The notes: generated by a model not told the origin, from the sequence alone. 64,000 nucleotides of DNA from an uncultured Pelagibacteraceae bacterium (GCA_902615145.1 CACMNK010000001.1:62001-126000); one strand, 5' to 3'; shown: positions 23,339-32,353, counted from the stretch's first letter. Numbers and translations: made by a program.

Positions 23339-25105
23339 TTAATTAAATTTAAAATTCATGATATTTGAACTTCCCGAGATGGCAGATTTATAATGTTGTT
23401 CAGCTCTCGGCAGAACTTTTTCAAAATAAAATTTTGCAGTATTTATTTTATCTTCATGAAACTTTTTATTTTCCTCAAAATCTTTAAAACTTACAGTTAA
23501 AACTTTTACCCAAGAAAAAGCTAGAGATATATAACCAAGTGTCTTCAAATAATCATTGGCGGCTGCACTGACATCATCTTTGTTGGTCTTTATTTTATCA
23601 ATAGTCCAATCACTAAATTTTTTTAAAATCCCTAAATTATAATTTAATGTATCAACAAATGGCTTCATTTTTTCATCATTTGAATTAGTTTCAGATTTAA
23701 TTAAATTCATAAATTTATCGACTATGTTTCCATTCTTATTTGACAGTTTTCTAAAAACTAAATCAGCTGCTTGTACTGAATTGGTTCCTTCATAAATCGG
23801 CGTAATCCTGTTATCTCTATACAACTGCTCTATACCTTGATCTTTTGTATAACCGTATCCACCAAATATTTGCATTGCATCACTTGTTATTTCCATTCCT
23901 AAATCAGAAAATAACGATTTTACAACTGGTGTCATTAACGAGACCATATCCAAGGCCTCCTGTTTGATCTTTTGATCATCATGATTTAAACTAACTTCAG
24001 TTTGTTGAGACAACCAGAAACATAACGCTCTTTCTCCCTCAATTATAGACTTCATGTTCAACAAAGTTTTTCTTATATCAGCATGCTCAATAATTGAATC
24101 TGCTTTTCCATTTTCAGACTTATTATTATTACTTTTTCCTTGTTTTCGCTCTTTTGCATAATTAAGAGAATTTTGATAAGCAATTTCTGAAATTCCTAAA
24201 CCTTGAATACCTACAACGATTCTCTCTAGATTCATCATTGTGAACATTTGACTCAATCCCTTGTTTTTAGGGCCAATCATTATTCCTGTGGCCTCATCAA
24301 AATTTAATACACATGTAGCTGAACCCTTAATGCCCATTTTTGTTTCTATTGATCCAGTAGATATCCCATTTCTTGAGCCAACAGTTCCATCTTCTTTTAC
24401 AATAAATTTTGGAACTAAGAATAAGCTTATTCCCTTGGTCCCTTTAGGCGAATCTGTTGCTCTTGCTATTACCAAATGTATAATATTTTCTGTTAAATCA
24501 TGATCACCAGAGGTAATAAATATTTTTTGCCCCGTGATTTTATATGTTCCGTCTGGTTGTTCTACTGCCTTTGTTTTTAATAAACCTAAGTCTGTTCCAC
24601 AGACTGGTTCGGTTAAACACATTGTGCCACTCCATTTACCTTCAACCATTTTAGGAAGGTATTTTTCTTTTATTTCATCTGTAGCATGGTGATGAATACA
24701 ATTATAAGCTCCTAAAGTTAATTCACTGTAAAGTTTAAATGCTAGACTTGCAGATGATATCATTTCATCAAAAAATGCACTAACAGTTCGAGGCATGCCT
24801 TGTCCTCCATATTTTGGATCACAGGATAATGAAGTCCAACCGTCCTCTATATATTTTTGGTAAGCCTCTTTGTATCCCGGTGGAGTTCTTACAACTCCAT
24901 TTTCTAAAATTGCAGGATTTTCATCTCCAGCTTTTGCGAGTGGCAAAATCAAATTTTGATTGATTTTTGCAGCTTCCTCTAAAATATCTTTTACTAGTTC
25001 TGGACTTACCTCTTTATATTTTTCCAGTTCATTATAGTTTTTATTGTCCCTTAATTTCTCAAAAAGAAACATCATATCATCAACTGGTGCTATATAGCTT
25101 GGCAT
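23339..25105 (-). CDS. dmdC: Acyl-CoA dehydrogenase, probable methylmercaptopropionyl-CoA dehydrogenase DmdC
   Basis: FAD enzyme expected to oxidise methylmercaptopropionyl-CoA to the enoyl (methylthioacryloyl) form. It has 588 residues, matching the long acyl-CoA dehydrogenase subgroup with a C-terminal extension. Motifs are GTMCLTEPVCGTDLG near residue 160, the ITSGDHDLTENIIHLVIAR segment, and QIFGGYGYTKDQGIEQLYRD with YEGTNSVQAADLVFRKL, which contain FAD contacts and the region of the catalytic base. Substrate assignment is from context next to dmdB and dmdA. No dmdD hydratase gene is present in this window. It lies 26 bases downstream of leuB. Confidence 0.85.
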   Translation of the reverse strand: MPSYIAPVDDMMFLFEKLRDNKNYNELEKYKEVSPELVKDILEEAAKINQNLILPLAKAGDENPAILENGVVRTPPGYKEAYQKYIEDGWTSLSCDPKYGGQGMPRTVSAFFDEMISSASLAFKLYSELTLGAYNCIHHHATDEIKEKYLPKMVEGKWSGTMCLTEPVCGTDLGLLKTKAVEQPDGTYKITGQKIFITSGDHDLTENIIHLVIARATDSPKGTKGISLFLVPKFIVKEDGTVGSRNGISTGSIETKMGIKGSATCVLNFDEATGIMIGPKNKGLSQMFTMMNLERIVVGIQGLGISEIAYQNSLNYAKERKQGKSNNNKSENGKADSIIEHADIRKTLLNMKSIIEGERALCFWLSQQTEVSLNHDDQKIKQEALDMVSLMTPVVKSLFSDLGMEITSDAMQIFGGYGYTKDQGIEQLYRDNRITPIYEGTNSVQAADLVFRKLSNKNGNIVDKFMNLIKSETNSNDEKMKPFVDTLNYNLGILKKFSDWTIDKIKTNKDDVSAAANDYLKTLGYISLAFSWVKVLTVSFKDFEENKKFHEDKINTAKFYFEKVLPRAEQHYKSAISGSSNIMNFKFN

Positions 25106-25131
25106 TTTTAAAGTTTAAAATAATTAATTAA

Positions 25132-26238
25132 TTATTGCAATTTTGAAATGATCGCATCACCCATTTTAGATGTTGATATTTCTTTCATTCCCTTGGATAG
25201 AATATCTTTGGTTCTTAAACCATCATTTAAGACATCCTGAACAGCTTTTTCTAAGCCCTCTGCCTCTTTATCAAGGTCCAAGGAGTATCTTAAAGCCATT
25301 GCAAAGCTTAAAATTGTTGCTATTGGATTTGCTAGACCTTTTCCTGCTATATCAGGTGCAGACCCATGAATAGGCTCATACATCGCTCTCATTTCTCCAT
25401 CTTTATTTTTTGCACCTAATGAGGCTGAGGGTAATAATCCTAATGAACCTGTTAACATTGAAGCTTGATCTGAAAGCATATCCCCAAAAAGATTATCTGT
25501 GACAATGACATCAAATTGTTTCGGATTTCTTAATAACTGCATTGCACAATTGTCGGCAAGCATATGACTTAATTCTACATCTTTATACTCCTTTTCATGA
25601 AGTGCTTGAACCTCCTCTTTCCATAATTGTCCAGCCTCCATTACATTAGATTTTTCACAAGATGTAACTTTATTTGATCTTTTTTTCGCTAAATCAAAAG
25701 CTACTCTTGCTACTCTTGTAATTTCACTACTTGTGTAAGTGTGAGTATTTATTCCTTTTCTTTCACCATTTTCAATTGGTTTAATACCTCTGGGTTCACC
25801 AAAATAAATTCCACCAGTCAACTCTCTCACGATCATAATATCTAATCCTGAGACGATCTCAGGTTTTAATGTAGATGCTTCAACTAATTGTTTGAAACAT
25901 ATAGCGGGTCTTAAGTTTGCAAATAATTTTAATTCTTTTCTCAATTTTAAAAGTGCTCTCTCAGGTTTTTTTGAAAATTCAACATCATCCCATTTAGGTC
26001 CTCCAACTGCACCAAGCATAACAGCTTCACTTTCCAAAGCTTTATAAAAAACTTCATCAGTAATCGGTGTCCCATGTTTGTCATAAGAACAACCTCCTGC
26101 TAAATCTTCATCGATTTCAAAATCTAAAGATTTTTTATCATTGAACCAGTTTATTATTTTTTTAACTTCACCAATAACTTCTGGTCCAATACCATCTCCT
26201 GGCAATAAAAGGATTTTTCTTTTTTTGACTTTAATCAT
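25132..26238 (-). CDS. leuB: 3-isopropylmalate dehydrogenase
   Basis: Third enzyme of leucine synthesis; oxidatively decarboxylates 3-isopropylmalate with NAD. It has 368 residues, the usual length. Key segments are [30 protein letters not shown], and the metal-binding [20 protein letters not shown]. The C-terminal [19 protein letters not shown] is diagnostic. The start overlaps the end of leuD by 8 bases. Genes run leuC-leuD-leuB; leuA is not in this window. Confidence 0.98.
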   Translation of the reverse strand: MIKVKKRKILLLPGDGIGPEVIGEVKKIINWFNDKKSLDFEIDEDLAGGCSYDKHGTPITDEVFYKALESEAVMLGAVGGPKWDDVEFSKKPERALLKLRKELKLFANLRPAICFKQLVEASTLKPEIVSGLDIMIVRELTGGIYFGEPRGIKPIENGERKGINTHTYTSSEITRVARVAFDLAKKRSNKVTSCEKSNVMEAGQLWKEEVQALHEKEYKDVELSHMLADNCAMQLLRNPKQFDVIVTDNLFGDMLSDQASMLTGSLGLLPSASLGAKNKDGEMRAMYEPIHGSAPDIAGKGLANPIATILSFAMALRYSLDLDKEAEGLEKAVQDVLNDGLRTKDILSKGMKEISTSKMGDAIISKLQ

Positions 26239-26836
26239 TAAAGATCCAAGGCTTTTTATTTTTTAGATCTTTTTCGAAGTTTTCAATTTTGTCAGATTTT
26301 TTTAAAGATAAAGCTATGTCATCTAATCCCTCTAAAAGACATTTTTTCTTAAATGGGTCAATTTTAAATTTAACCTCGTTGTTTCCGTAAACAATTTTCT
26401 CCTCGTTGAGATCCACAAAAATTTCCTCTTTTCTGTTGGTATACTCTGATAACTCCTTTATTTTTTCATCATCTAATGTGATTGGTAAAATTCCATTCTT
26501 AAAACAATTATTATGAAAAATATCAGCAAAACTTGAGCTTATAACACAAGTAATACCAAAATCTAATAATGCCCATGGTGCGTGCTCTCTTGATGAACCA
26601 CAGCCAAAATTTTTTCCTGCAATTAGAATTTTTGAATTATTGAATGGATGTTTATTTAAAATGAAATCATTTATTTCTTTACCATTATCATCATATCTCA
26701 TCTCAAAAAATAAATTTTTACCCAATCCAGTTCTCTTAATTGTTTTAAGAAATTGTTTTGGAATAATCATATCTGTATCAATATTTACTATCGGTAAATA
26801 AGCTGGGATACTTTTTAATGTGCTAAATTTTTGCAT
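26231..26836 (-). CDS. leuD: 3-isopropylmalate dehydratase small subunit
   Basis: Small subunit of isopropylmalate isomerase. The 201-residue length is normal. The N-terminal region [18 protein letters not shown] and the substrate-binding [19 protein letters not shown] are diagnostic, followed by [13 protein letters not shown]. It begins directly after the stop of leuC and overlaps leuB, giving a tightly coupled leuCDB unit. Confidence 0.98.
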   Translation of the reverse strand: MQKFSTLKSIPAYLPIVNIDTDMIIPKQFLKTIKRTGLGKNLFFEMRYDDNGKEINDFILNKHPFNNSKILIAGKNFGCGSSREHAPWALLDFGITCVISSSFADIFHNNCFKNGILPITLDDEKIKELSEYTNRKEEIFVDLNEEKIVYGNNEVKFKIDPFKKKCLLEGLDDIALSLKKSDKIENFEKDLKNKKPWIFND

Positions 26837-28240
26837 TTAATTTTGATACTTTCTCACATCATCAAGGCTGCCTGATATTGCAGCAGCTGCAGCCATTCCA
26901 GGACTAACTAAATGAGTTCTTCCACCTCTTCCTTGTCTTCCTTCAAAATTCCTATTTGAGGTAGAGGCACATCTTTCTTCAGGTTTCAACTTGTCTGCAT
27001 TCATGGCTAAACACATTGAGCAACCTGGTTCTCTCCATTCAAACCCTGAATTAACAAAGATTTTATCTAATCCTTCTTGTTCTGCTTGTTGTTTTACCAA
27101 TCCAGATCCTGGAACTACCATTGCATGAACATGGGAAGCTATTTTTTTATCTTTTAAAATCTTTGCTGCTTCTCTTAGATCCTCAATTCTACCATTTGTG
27201 CAACTACCTATAAAAACTTTATCTATTTTGATATCTCTGGCTGACATATCAGGTTTAAGACCCATATATTTTAAGGATCTCTCTATGGAATTTTTACGGT
27301 CCTCGTCTTTTTCTTCACTTGGATTTGGAACTTTGCCGTCAATCGTAATTACATCTTGAGGCGAAGTTCCCCAAGTTATCATTGGCAAAATTTCGTTGGC
27401 CTGCAAACTTACTTCTTTATCAAAGCTTGCATTATCATCAGTTTTTAAACTTTGCCAATGTTCTAAAGCTTTATTCCATTTTTCACCTTTTGGTGACATT
27501 GGTTTTCCTTTTAAATATTTAAATATTTTTTCATCTGGTGCTATTAATCCAGCTCTTGCGCCACCTTCTATTGTCATATTGCATATCGTCATTCTTTGTT
27601 CAACGCTTAGCGACCTTATTAAATCGCCTGCATATTCAACAACACAACCTGTGCCACCTGCGGTTCCAATTTTTCCAATTATTTGTAAGATAACATCTTT
27701 TGAAGTGACACCTACCGGAAGTTTACCATTAACATTTATTCTAAAATTTTTTGCTTTTTTTTGAACAAGTGTTTGAGTTGCTAAAACATGTTCTACCTCT
27801 GAAGTTCCAATTCCGAAGGCTAAAGCACCAAATGCTCCATGGGTTGCAGTATGGCTATCCCCACAAACAATAACTGTTCCGGGTTGTGTAAAACCCTGCT
27901 CTGGACCAGTTACATGAACAATACCTTGTCGCTTATCATTCATGCTAAAAAGTTTAATTTCAAATTCTTTGCAATTTTCCTCTAAGGTCTCTACCTGAAT
28001 TTTAGACTCATGATCTGAAATACCCTTTGATCTATCGGTTGTTGGCACATTATGGTCTGCCACAGCTAAAGTTAATTTTGGGTGCCTGACTTTTCTTTGA
28101 GTATTTCTAAGTCCCTCAAAAGCTTGTGGGCTGGTAACCTCATGGACCAAATGTCTATCAACAAATAATAATGCTGTTCCATCATCTTGTTGATGTACTA
28201 AATGGTCATTCCAAATTTTATCGTAAAGAGTATTAGGCAT
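26837..28240 (-). CDS. leuC: 3-isopropylmalate dehydratase large subunit
   Basis: Aconitase-family enzyme with a 4Fe-4S cluster that isomerises isopropylmalate. It has 467 residues. The N terminus [20 protein letters not shown] and [20 protein letters not shown] are typical. [19 protein letters not shown] lies near residue 130, and the cluster cysteines are in [17 protein letters not shown] and [12 protein letters not shown]. It lies 11 bases after rplS, so leucine genes appear to follow ribosomal genes on one strand; whether they share a transcript is not shown. Confidence 0.98.
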   Translation of the reverse strand: MPNTLYDKIWNDHLVHQQDDGTALLFVDRHLVHEVTSPQAFEGLRNTQRKVRHPKLTLAVADHNVPTTDRSKGISDHESKIQVETLEENCKEFEIKLFSMNDKRQGIVHVTGPEQGFTQPGTVIVCGDSHTATHGAFGALAFGIGTSEVEHVLATQTLVQKKAKNFRINVNGKLPVGVTSKDVILQIIGKIGTAGGTGCVVEYAGDLIRSLSVEQRMTICNMTIEGGARAGLIAPDEKIFKYLKGKPMSPKGEKWNKALEHWQSLKTDDNASFDKEVSLQANEILPMITWGTSPQDVITIDGKVPNPSEEKDEDRKNSIERSLKYMGLKPDMSARDIKIDKVFIGSCTNGRIEDLREAAKILKDKKIASHVHAMVVPGSGLVKQQAEQEGLDKIFVNSGFEWREPGCSMCLAMNADKLKPEERCASTSNRNFEGRQGRGGRTHLVSPGMAAAAAISGSLDDVRKYQN

Positions 28241-28251
28241 TGAGAAAAAAA

Positions 28252-28827
28252 TTATTTTTTTTCTTGTAAGTTTTCAAGCTTTTTTTCTGTACTAGTTTCG
28301 GCCTTAGGGGCATCTTTTTTAACTTCATTTTTTGAAGTTTCGTCTATTTTTGGCTCAACCGCTGGCGCAGCCTCATTTTTAATTTCTGAAGTATTTTCTT
28401 TAGTGATTGGAGCTAAATTTTCCTCAGTTACTGTTTCTGGTTTAACATCAATATCGATACCAATTTTTTTTCTAATTTTTTCGGCAATCCTTGCTGACTT
28501 CCCAGTTCTATCTCTTAAATAGTAAAGTTTTGCTCTTCTTACTTTTCCAGATCGAATTACTTTAATTGAGTCAATCACAGTTCCAAACAATGGAAATGTT
28601 CTCTCAACTCCCTCACCAAATGATATTTTTCTGACAGTAAATGAGGAGTTTAAGTCTCTACTTTTTTTAGCAATACATACTCCTTCAAAATACTGAATTC
28701 TTTCTTTTTTACCTTCTGTAATTCTTACCCCAACCTTTACAACATCTCCTGGAAAAAATTCAGGTATCTTTTTTTCAGAGAGAATCTTTTTAACGTTGTT
28801 TTGGTTAATTTCTTCTATTGTTTTCAT
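28252..28827 (-). CDS. rplS: 50S ribosomal protein L19 with long acidic/Lys-Ala-Pro tail
   Basis: Protein of the large subunit near the 30S interface. The core (about residues 1-125) contains [34 protein letters not shown] and [18 protein letters not shown]. The ATG at 28827 (MKTIEEINQ) fits L19 starts; an in-frame TTG at 28842 is less likely. The 191-residue protein is much longer than the usual 115-130 residues: after about residue 135 it has a low-complexity tail rich in Glu, Lys, Thr and Pro. It follows trmD by 16 bases in the order rpsP-trmD-rplS, a familiar bacterial arrangement that here lacks rimM. Confidence 0.96.
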   Translation of the reverse strand: MKTIEEINQNNVKKILSEKKIPEFFPGDVVKVGVRITEGKKERIQYFEGVCIAKKSRDLNSSFTVRKISFGEGVERTFPLFGTVIDSIKVIRSGKVRRAKLYYLRDRTGKSARIAEKIRKKIGIDIDVKPETVTEENLAPITKENTSEIKNEAAPAVEPKIDETSKNEVKKDAPKAETSTEKKLENLQEKK

Positions 28828-28843
28828 TTCAGTATTTATCAAT

Positions 28844-29530
28844 TTAATCTTTCTTATATTTTTGCCACAAATCTGGTCTTCGGTCGCGTGTTATAGCCTC
28901 AGATTGAGATAAACGCCAGTCTTTAATTTTACTGTGATCTCCAGATAATAACACTTCTGGCACTGCTTTTTCTTCCCATATTTGAGGTTTTGTGAACTGC
29001 GGATACTCTAAAAGGCCATTTTCAAAAGTTTCATCAGCCGAGGATTTATCATTTCCTAAAACTCCTGGTAAAAGTCTTAATACGCTATCTAGAATAACCA
29101 AAGCTGCCGTTTCTCCTCCAGACAATACATAATCTCCAATGCTCACCTCTTCAATATTTCTTGTACCCAAAACTCTTTCATCAACACCCTCAAACTGTCC
29201 GCAAATCAAAGAAAATGATTTTTCTTTAGATAAATCTTGTGCAAATTTTTGATCAAATCTTTTACCTTTTGGTGAAAGATAAAAAATTTTATCTCCCTTA
29301 TTAACATTTTGATCAATAGAATTCGCCAAGACATCTGGTTTAATTAACATACCTGTCCCACCGCCGTAAGGAGTATCATCAACTGTTTTATGTTTATCTT
29401 GAGCAGAGTCTCTAATATTAATTACTTTTAAGCTCCATAACTTTTTAACCATTGCTTTACTGTAAATACCTTTATTTAAAGGCCCAGGGAAAACTTCTGG
29501 ATAAAGTGTAAATACTTGAGCTTGCATCAT
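28844..29530 (-). CDS. trmD: tRNA (guanine-N1)-methyltransferase
   Basis: Methylates G37 of tRNAs, using S-adenosylmethionine bound in a knotted SPOUT fold. It has 228 residues. Diagnostic segments are [13 protein letters not shown] at the N terminus, [18 protein letters not shown], the knot region [12 protein letters not shown] with [11 protein letters not shown], and the catalytic-domain sequence near the C terminus. Two ATG codons stand in a row at the start. It lies 14 bases after rpsP. The rimM gene, often between rpsP and trmD, is missing at this site. Confidence 0.97.
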   Translation of the reverse strand: MMQAQVFTLYPEVFPGPLNKGIYSKAMVKKLWSLKVINIRDSAQDKHKTVDDTPYGGGTGMLIKPDVLANSIDQNVNKGDKIFYLSPKGKRFDQKFAQDLSKEKSFSLICGQFEGVDERVLGTRNIEEVSIGDYVLSGGETAALVILDSVLRLLPGVLGNDKSSADETFENGLLEYPQFTKPQIWEEKAVPEVLLSGDHSKIKDWRLSQSEAITRDRRPDLWQKYKKD

Positions 29531-29544
29531 AAATAATCTTTGTA

Positions 29545-29994
29545 TTATTTCTTATCCTCTTTTTTAGCTTCTGCTTTTGGAGCTTCCTCTTTTTTAGCTT
29601 CTGCTTTTGGAGCTTCTGCTTTTGGAGCTTCCTCTTTTTTAGCTTCTGCTTTTGGAGCTTCTTCTTTTTTAGCTTCCTCACTGCCTTCTTTTTTTCGATC
29701 TTTTTTTGGAATAGCTTTCTGAGGATTATTTCCATTCGCCGGCATAGGCATTAATTCATTTTCACCTAAAATTCTTGCTACTCTAGTTGTTGGTTGTGCG
29801 CCTTGACCCAACCAATACTTTATTCGTTCTGCTTCTAATCCAATTCTTTCTTTTTTTTCCTTTGGTAATAGTGGATTAAAAAATCCCACTTTCTCTATAA
29901 ATCTACCATCTCTTGCAAAACGACTGTCTGCAACAACTACTTTATAAACGGGTCTTTTCTTAGTTCCGCCTCTTGATAATCTTAACTTTAACAT
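29545..29994 (-). CDS. rpsP: 30S ribosomal protein S16 with repetitive Lys-Glu-Ala-Pro tail
   Basis: Small-subunit assembly protein. The core begins MLKLRLSRGGTKKRPVYKVV and ADSRFARDGRFIEKVGFFNP, followed by WLGQGAQPTTRVARIL, all typical of S16. The protein has 149 residues compared with about 80-120 in most bacteria. From about residue 105 the tail repeats the unit KKEEAPKAEA, encoded by a near-perfect 30-base repeat. Alphaproteobacterial S16 often has a charged C-terminal extension; the tandem form here could vary in length between strains. It lies 14 bases after ffh. Confidence 0.96.
   Translation of the reverse strand: MLKLRLSRGGTKKRPVYKVVVADSRFARDGRFIEKVGFFNPLLPKEKKERIGLEAERIKYWLGQGAQPTTRVARILGENELMPMPANGNNPQKAIPKKDRKKEGSEEAKKEEAPKAEAKKEEAPKAEAPKAEAKKEEAPKAEAKKEDKK
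29560..29676 (-). repeat. 30-base tandem repeats inside the 3' end of rpsP
   Basis: Forward strand blocks starting at 29561 and 29591 are almost identical over 30 bases (tttttagcttctgcttttgg, then agcttcct or agcttctg). A 15-base half unit and a third copy follow to about 29676. Each full unit encodes ten residues of the S16 tail. Because the unit length is a multiple of three, gain or loss of copies would keep the frame. The repeat is seen directly; copy-number variation is inference. Confidence 0.85.
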
Positions 29995-30008
29995 TCACTC
30001 TCCTTCTT

Positions 30009-31367
30009 TTACTTTAATTGATTAAATAATTCTGGAGGTATTCCTTTGTCAGTCATACCTTTCAGATTACCCTTTGACATCTTTTTCATCATTTCAGACA
30101 TCATTTTAAATTGTTTTAACAACTTATTGATAGTGGCTGGATCTGTGCCAGAACCATTAGCAATTCTTTTTTTTCTAGAACCATCAATTATCTTTGGATT
30201 CTCTCTCTCTTTTTTTGTCATAGACAATATTATAGCTTCATTCTTTGTAATAATACTCTCATCAATTCCAGCCGCATCCATTTGTGATTTAACTTTTGAA
30301 ACACCAGGCATAAAAGACATGATACCTTCTATTCCACCCATTTTTTTCATTTGTCTTAGTTGTGCTAAATAATCTTCCATAGAGAATTGTCCCTTTTTTA
30401 AATTCTCTTCTGCCTTTTTAATATTTTCTTCACCAAGATCTTGAGCCGCTTTCTCTACTAGAGAAACAATATCTCCCATCCCTAAAATTCTATTAGCAAT
30501 TCTATCTGGATGAAAAACCTCAAGATTATTAATTTTTTCGCCTATACCCAAAAATTTAATTGGTACTTGTGAGATAAATTTCATACTCACTGCGGCTCCA
30601 CCTCTTGCATCACCATCAGCTCTTGTTAAAATAATACCAGAGAGATTTACAGTATCTTTAAATTCTTTTGCTACGGATGCTGCTACTTGACCAGTCAAAG
30701 AGTCAGCAACTAAAAAGGTTTCAGCAGGTTTAATTATATTCTCGATTTGTTTTATTTCACTCATCATTTGCAAGTCTATTTGTGTTCTACCTGCTGTATC
30801 AAATAAAATGACATCAGCACCATTTAGATTTGCAGCACTAATTGCTCTTTGACAAATATCAGCTGGTTGTTGCCCTTCAATTATCGGCAAAGTTAAAATA
30901 TTATTTTGTTCACCTAAAGATTTTAATTGCTCTTGGGCTGCTGGCCTATAAATATCTAAACTCACCATCATAACTCTCTTTTTTTTGTTATTTTCCAAAT
31001 ATTTTGCAAGTTTAGCGGTAGTTGTAGTTTTACCAGAACCTTGTAGACCAACTAACATCATAGGCACTGGTGGTACGGCATTAAGATTTACATCATTATT
31101 TTTTTCACCTAATAAAGATACTAATTCATCGTAAACAATCTTAACAACCATATCGCCAGGAGATGTAGATCTGATGATTTCTTGTCCTAAAGCTTTAGGT
31201 TTAACTTTCTCAATAAACTCTTTTGCAACATCAAGTGATACGTCAGCTTCTAATAAAGCTTGCCTAATGGATCTCAGACCTTCATCAACTTGACGCTCAT
31301 CAAGCGAAGGTGCTTTTTTTAAAGAGGAAAAGACTTCCTCGAATTTATTTGTCAAATTTTCAAACAT
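30009..31367 (-). CDS. ffh: Signal recognition particle protein Ffh (SRP54)
   Basis: GTPase that binds signal sequences and 4.5S RNA and delivers ribosomes to FtsY. With the ATG at 31367 (MFENLTNKFEEVFSSL) it has 452 residues; an upstream in-frame start adds nine non-conserved residues that run into the folded leader. The N domain is followed by the G domain with GLQGSGKTTTTAKLAKYL, DIYRPAAQEQL, DTAGRTQ and TRADGDARGG. The Met-rich M domain near the C terminus contains the RNA-binding SGTDPATINKLLKQFKMM. It is divergent from dapF-ftsY, so both halves of the SRP targeting system flank a shared 160-base spacer, though ftsY comes second. Confidence 0.97.
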   Translation of the reverse strand: MFENLTNKFEEVFSSLKKAPSLDERQVDEGLRSIRQALLEADVSLDVAKEFIEKVKPKALGQEIIRSTSPGDMVVKIVYDELVSLLGEKNNDVNLNAVPPVPMMLVGLQGSGKTTTTAKLAKYLENNKKKRVMMVSLDIYRPAAQEQLKSLGEQNNILTLPIIEGQQPADICQRAISAANLNGADVILFDTAGRTQIDLQMMSEIKQIENIIKPAETFLVADSLTGQVAASVAKEFKDTVNLSGIILTRADGDARGGAAVSMKFISQVPIKFLGIGEKINNLEVFHPDRIANRILGMGDIVSLVEKAAQDLGEENIKKAEENLKKGQFSMEDYLAQLRQMKKMGGIEGIMSFMPGVSKVKSQMDAAGIDESIITKNEAIILSMTKKERENPKIIDGSRKKRIANGSGTDPATINKLLKQFKMMSEMMKKMSKGNLKGMTDKGIPPELFNQLK

Positions 31368-31381
31368 ATTTATTTTACACA

Positions 31382-31472
31382 GCAGTAACTGCACTAGTGG
31401 GCGAACCCTCGCTGACTAGTGTCGATCTCTTTGTTTCCAAAGACACCGCAAATTTAACGTTTTTGCGGAAAC
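31382..31472 (-). promoter_or_regulatory. Structured 5' leader of ffh mRNA (candidate cis-regulatory RNA)
   Basis: Two strong stem-loops lie just upstream of the ffh start. The proximal one pairs CACTAGT (31392-31398) with ACTAGTG (31415-31421) and encloses a nested GGG-CGAA-CCC hairpin (31399-31408). The distal one pairs CCGCAAA (31446-31452) with TTTGCGG (31462-31468) and can be extended by GTTT (31433-31436) with AAAC (31469-31472). A short GCAG-TAA-CTGC hairpin (31382-31392) is next to the start and shares one base with the proximal stem. These GC-containing stems stand out in such AT-rich DNA. The pairing is seen; function is inferred from position. Comparison with Rfam leader families would decide whether it is known. 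Confidence 0.6.
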
Positions 31473-31482
31473 TGCCACAAAC

Positions 31483-31488
31483 TATAAT
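31483..31488 (+). promoter_or_regulatory. -10 element of a promoter for dapF-ftsY
   Basis: A perfect TATAAT lies 41 bases upstream of the dapF ATG on the plus strand. A weak TTTTTG box lies 17 bases further upstream (31460-31465). The nearly palindromic CTATAATAG would also give a TATTAT-like -10 on the minus strand toward ffh, so this may be a compact divergent promoter. I could not find a well-spaced -35 for the ffh direction (the best, TTGACT, is only 11-14 bases away). Confidence 0.45.
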
Positions 31489-31528
31489 AGAGGTTCAAAA
31501 AGTCAATAAATAAGTTAAATAACTATAT

Positions 31529-32353
31529 ATGGAGATAAGAGCTTTTAAAATGGATGGATTAGGTAATGATTTTGTCATCATTGATAATAGACAAAAAATT
31601 ACCGATTTAACTAAAGATCAGATTATAAAGATTTGTGATAGAAATTTTATTGGTTGTGATCAATTAATATTTATTGAGACCAGCAAATCAAGTGATGCGA
31701 ATTTAAAATTTTTTAATTCTGATGGAGGGGAGTCTGGTGCATGTGGAAATGGCACTAGATGTGTTGCAAAATTAATCTCTGAGGAGACAAAAGCTGAAAA
31801 GATCATCTTATCTACTTTAAATGGAAACTTAGAGTCAAAAATTTTAGATAAAAATGTTGTTACAACTGAAATTGGTAAAGCTAAATTACAATGGAACGAA
31901 ATTCCCTTATCGGAAAAATTAGATACTAAAAATTTGAATATTGGGATCACTGATTTGAATAATAAAGAACATTTTGGTGGTACTGCTGTTAATGTTGGAA
32001 ATCCACATATTGTTTTTTTTGTAAACGAAATTGAAAATTTTAGTATTGAAAAAATCGGACCCAAAATCGAAAATCATAAAATTTTTCCAGAAAAATGTAA
32101 TGTTACAATTGCTAAAATAATTAATAAAAATTTGATTAAAGTGAAAGTATGGGAGAGAGGGGCTGGCCTAACCAAAGCATGTGGAACAGCTGCATGCGCA
32201 ACTGCATTTGCCGGTAAATTAAACAATCTTAATGAAAATAAAACAGACATAGAATTTCAAACAGGTAAGTTATCAATTCTTATAGATGATAGAAATTCAA
32301 TCCACATGAAAGGACCTGTTTCAAAAATAAAAGAAATTGAGATCAAACTATAA
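31529..32353 (+). CDS. dapF: Diaminopimelate epimerase
   Basis: Converts LL- to meso-diaminopimelate for lysine and peptidoglycan. It has 274 residues. The start MEIRAFKMDGLGNDFVIID is characteristic. The two catalytic cysteines lie in GESGACGNGTRCVAKL (near residue 75) and GLTKACGTAACATAFAG (near residue 215). It shares its final base with the ftsY start codon (TAATG), indicating coupled translation. Confidence 0.97.
   Translation: MEIRAFKMDGLGNDFVIIDNRQKITDLTKDQIIKICDRNFIGCDQLIFIETSKSSDANLKFFNSDGGESGACGNGTRCVAKLISEETKAEKIILSTLNGNLESKILDKNVVTTEIGKAKLQWNEIPLSEKLDTKNLNIGITDLNNKEHFGGTAVNVGNPHIVFFVNEIENFSIEKIGPKIENHKIFPEKCNVTIAKIINKNLIKVKVWERGAGLTKACGTAACATAFAGKLNNLNENKTDIEFQTGKLSILIDDRNSIHMKGPVSKIKEIEIKL

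Noticed and set aside
27396-27764. Plus-strand open frame of 122 residues opposite leuC
   Set aside because: Lies wholly within the highly conserved leuC; no ribosome site and no recognisable protein pattern.
29540-29722. Plus-strand open frame of 60 residues rich in Ala, Ser, Phe repeats
   Set aside because: It is the antisense image of the rpsP tail repeats; the repetition of the real gene makes the other frames open as well.
29472-29735. Minus-strand open frame of 87 residues, almost only Lys, Gln, Leu
   Set aside because: Shifted frame through the rpsP repeats and the start of trmD; composition is an artefact of the repeat.
31376-31500. 4.5S (SRP) RNA gene next to ffh
   Set aside because: The region folds well but lacks the conserved GGAAGCAGCC-type apical loop of bacterial SRP RNA; better explained as an mRNA leader.
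31660-32064. Minus-strand open frame of 134 residues opposite dapF
   Set aside because: Antisense of conserved dapF coding sequence including its catalytic Cys motif; no independent support.
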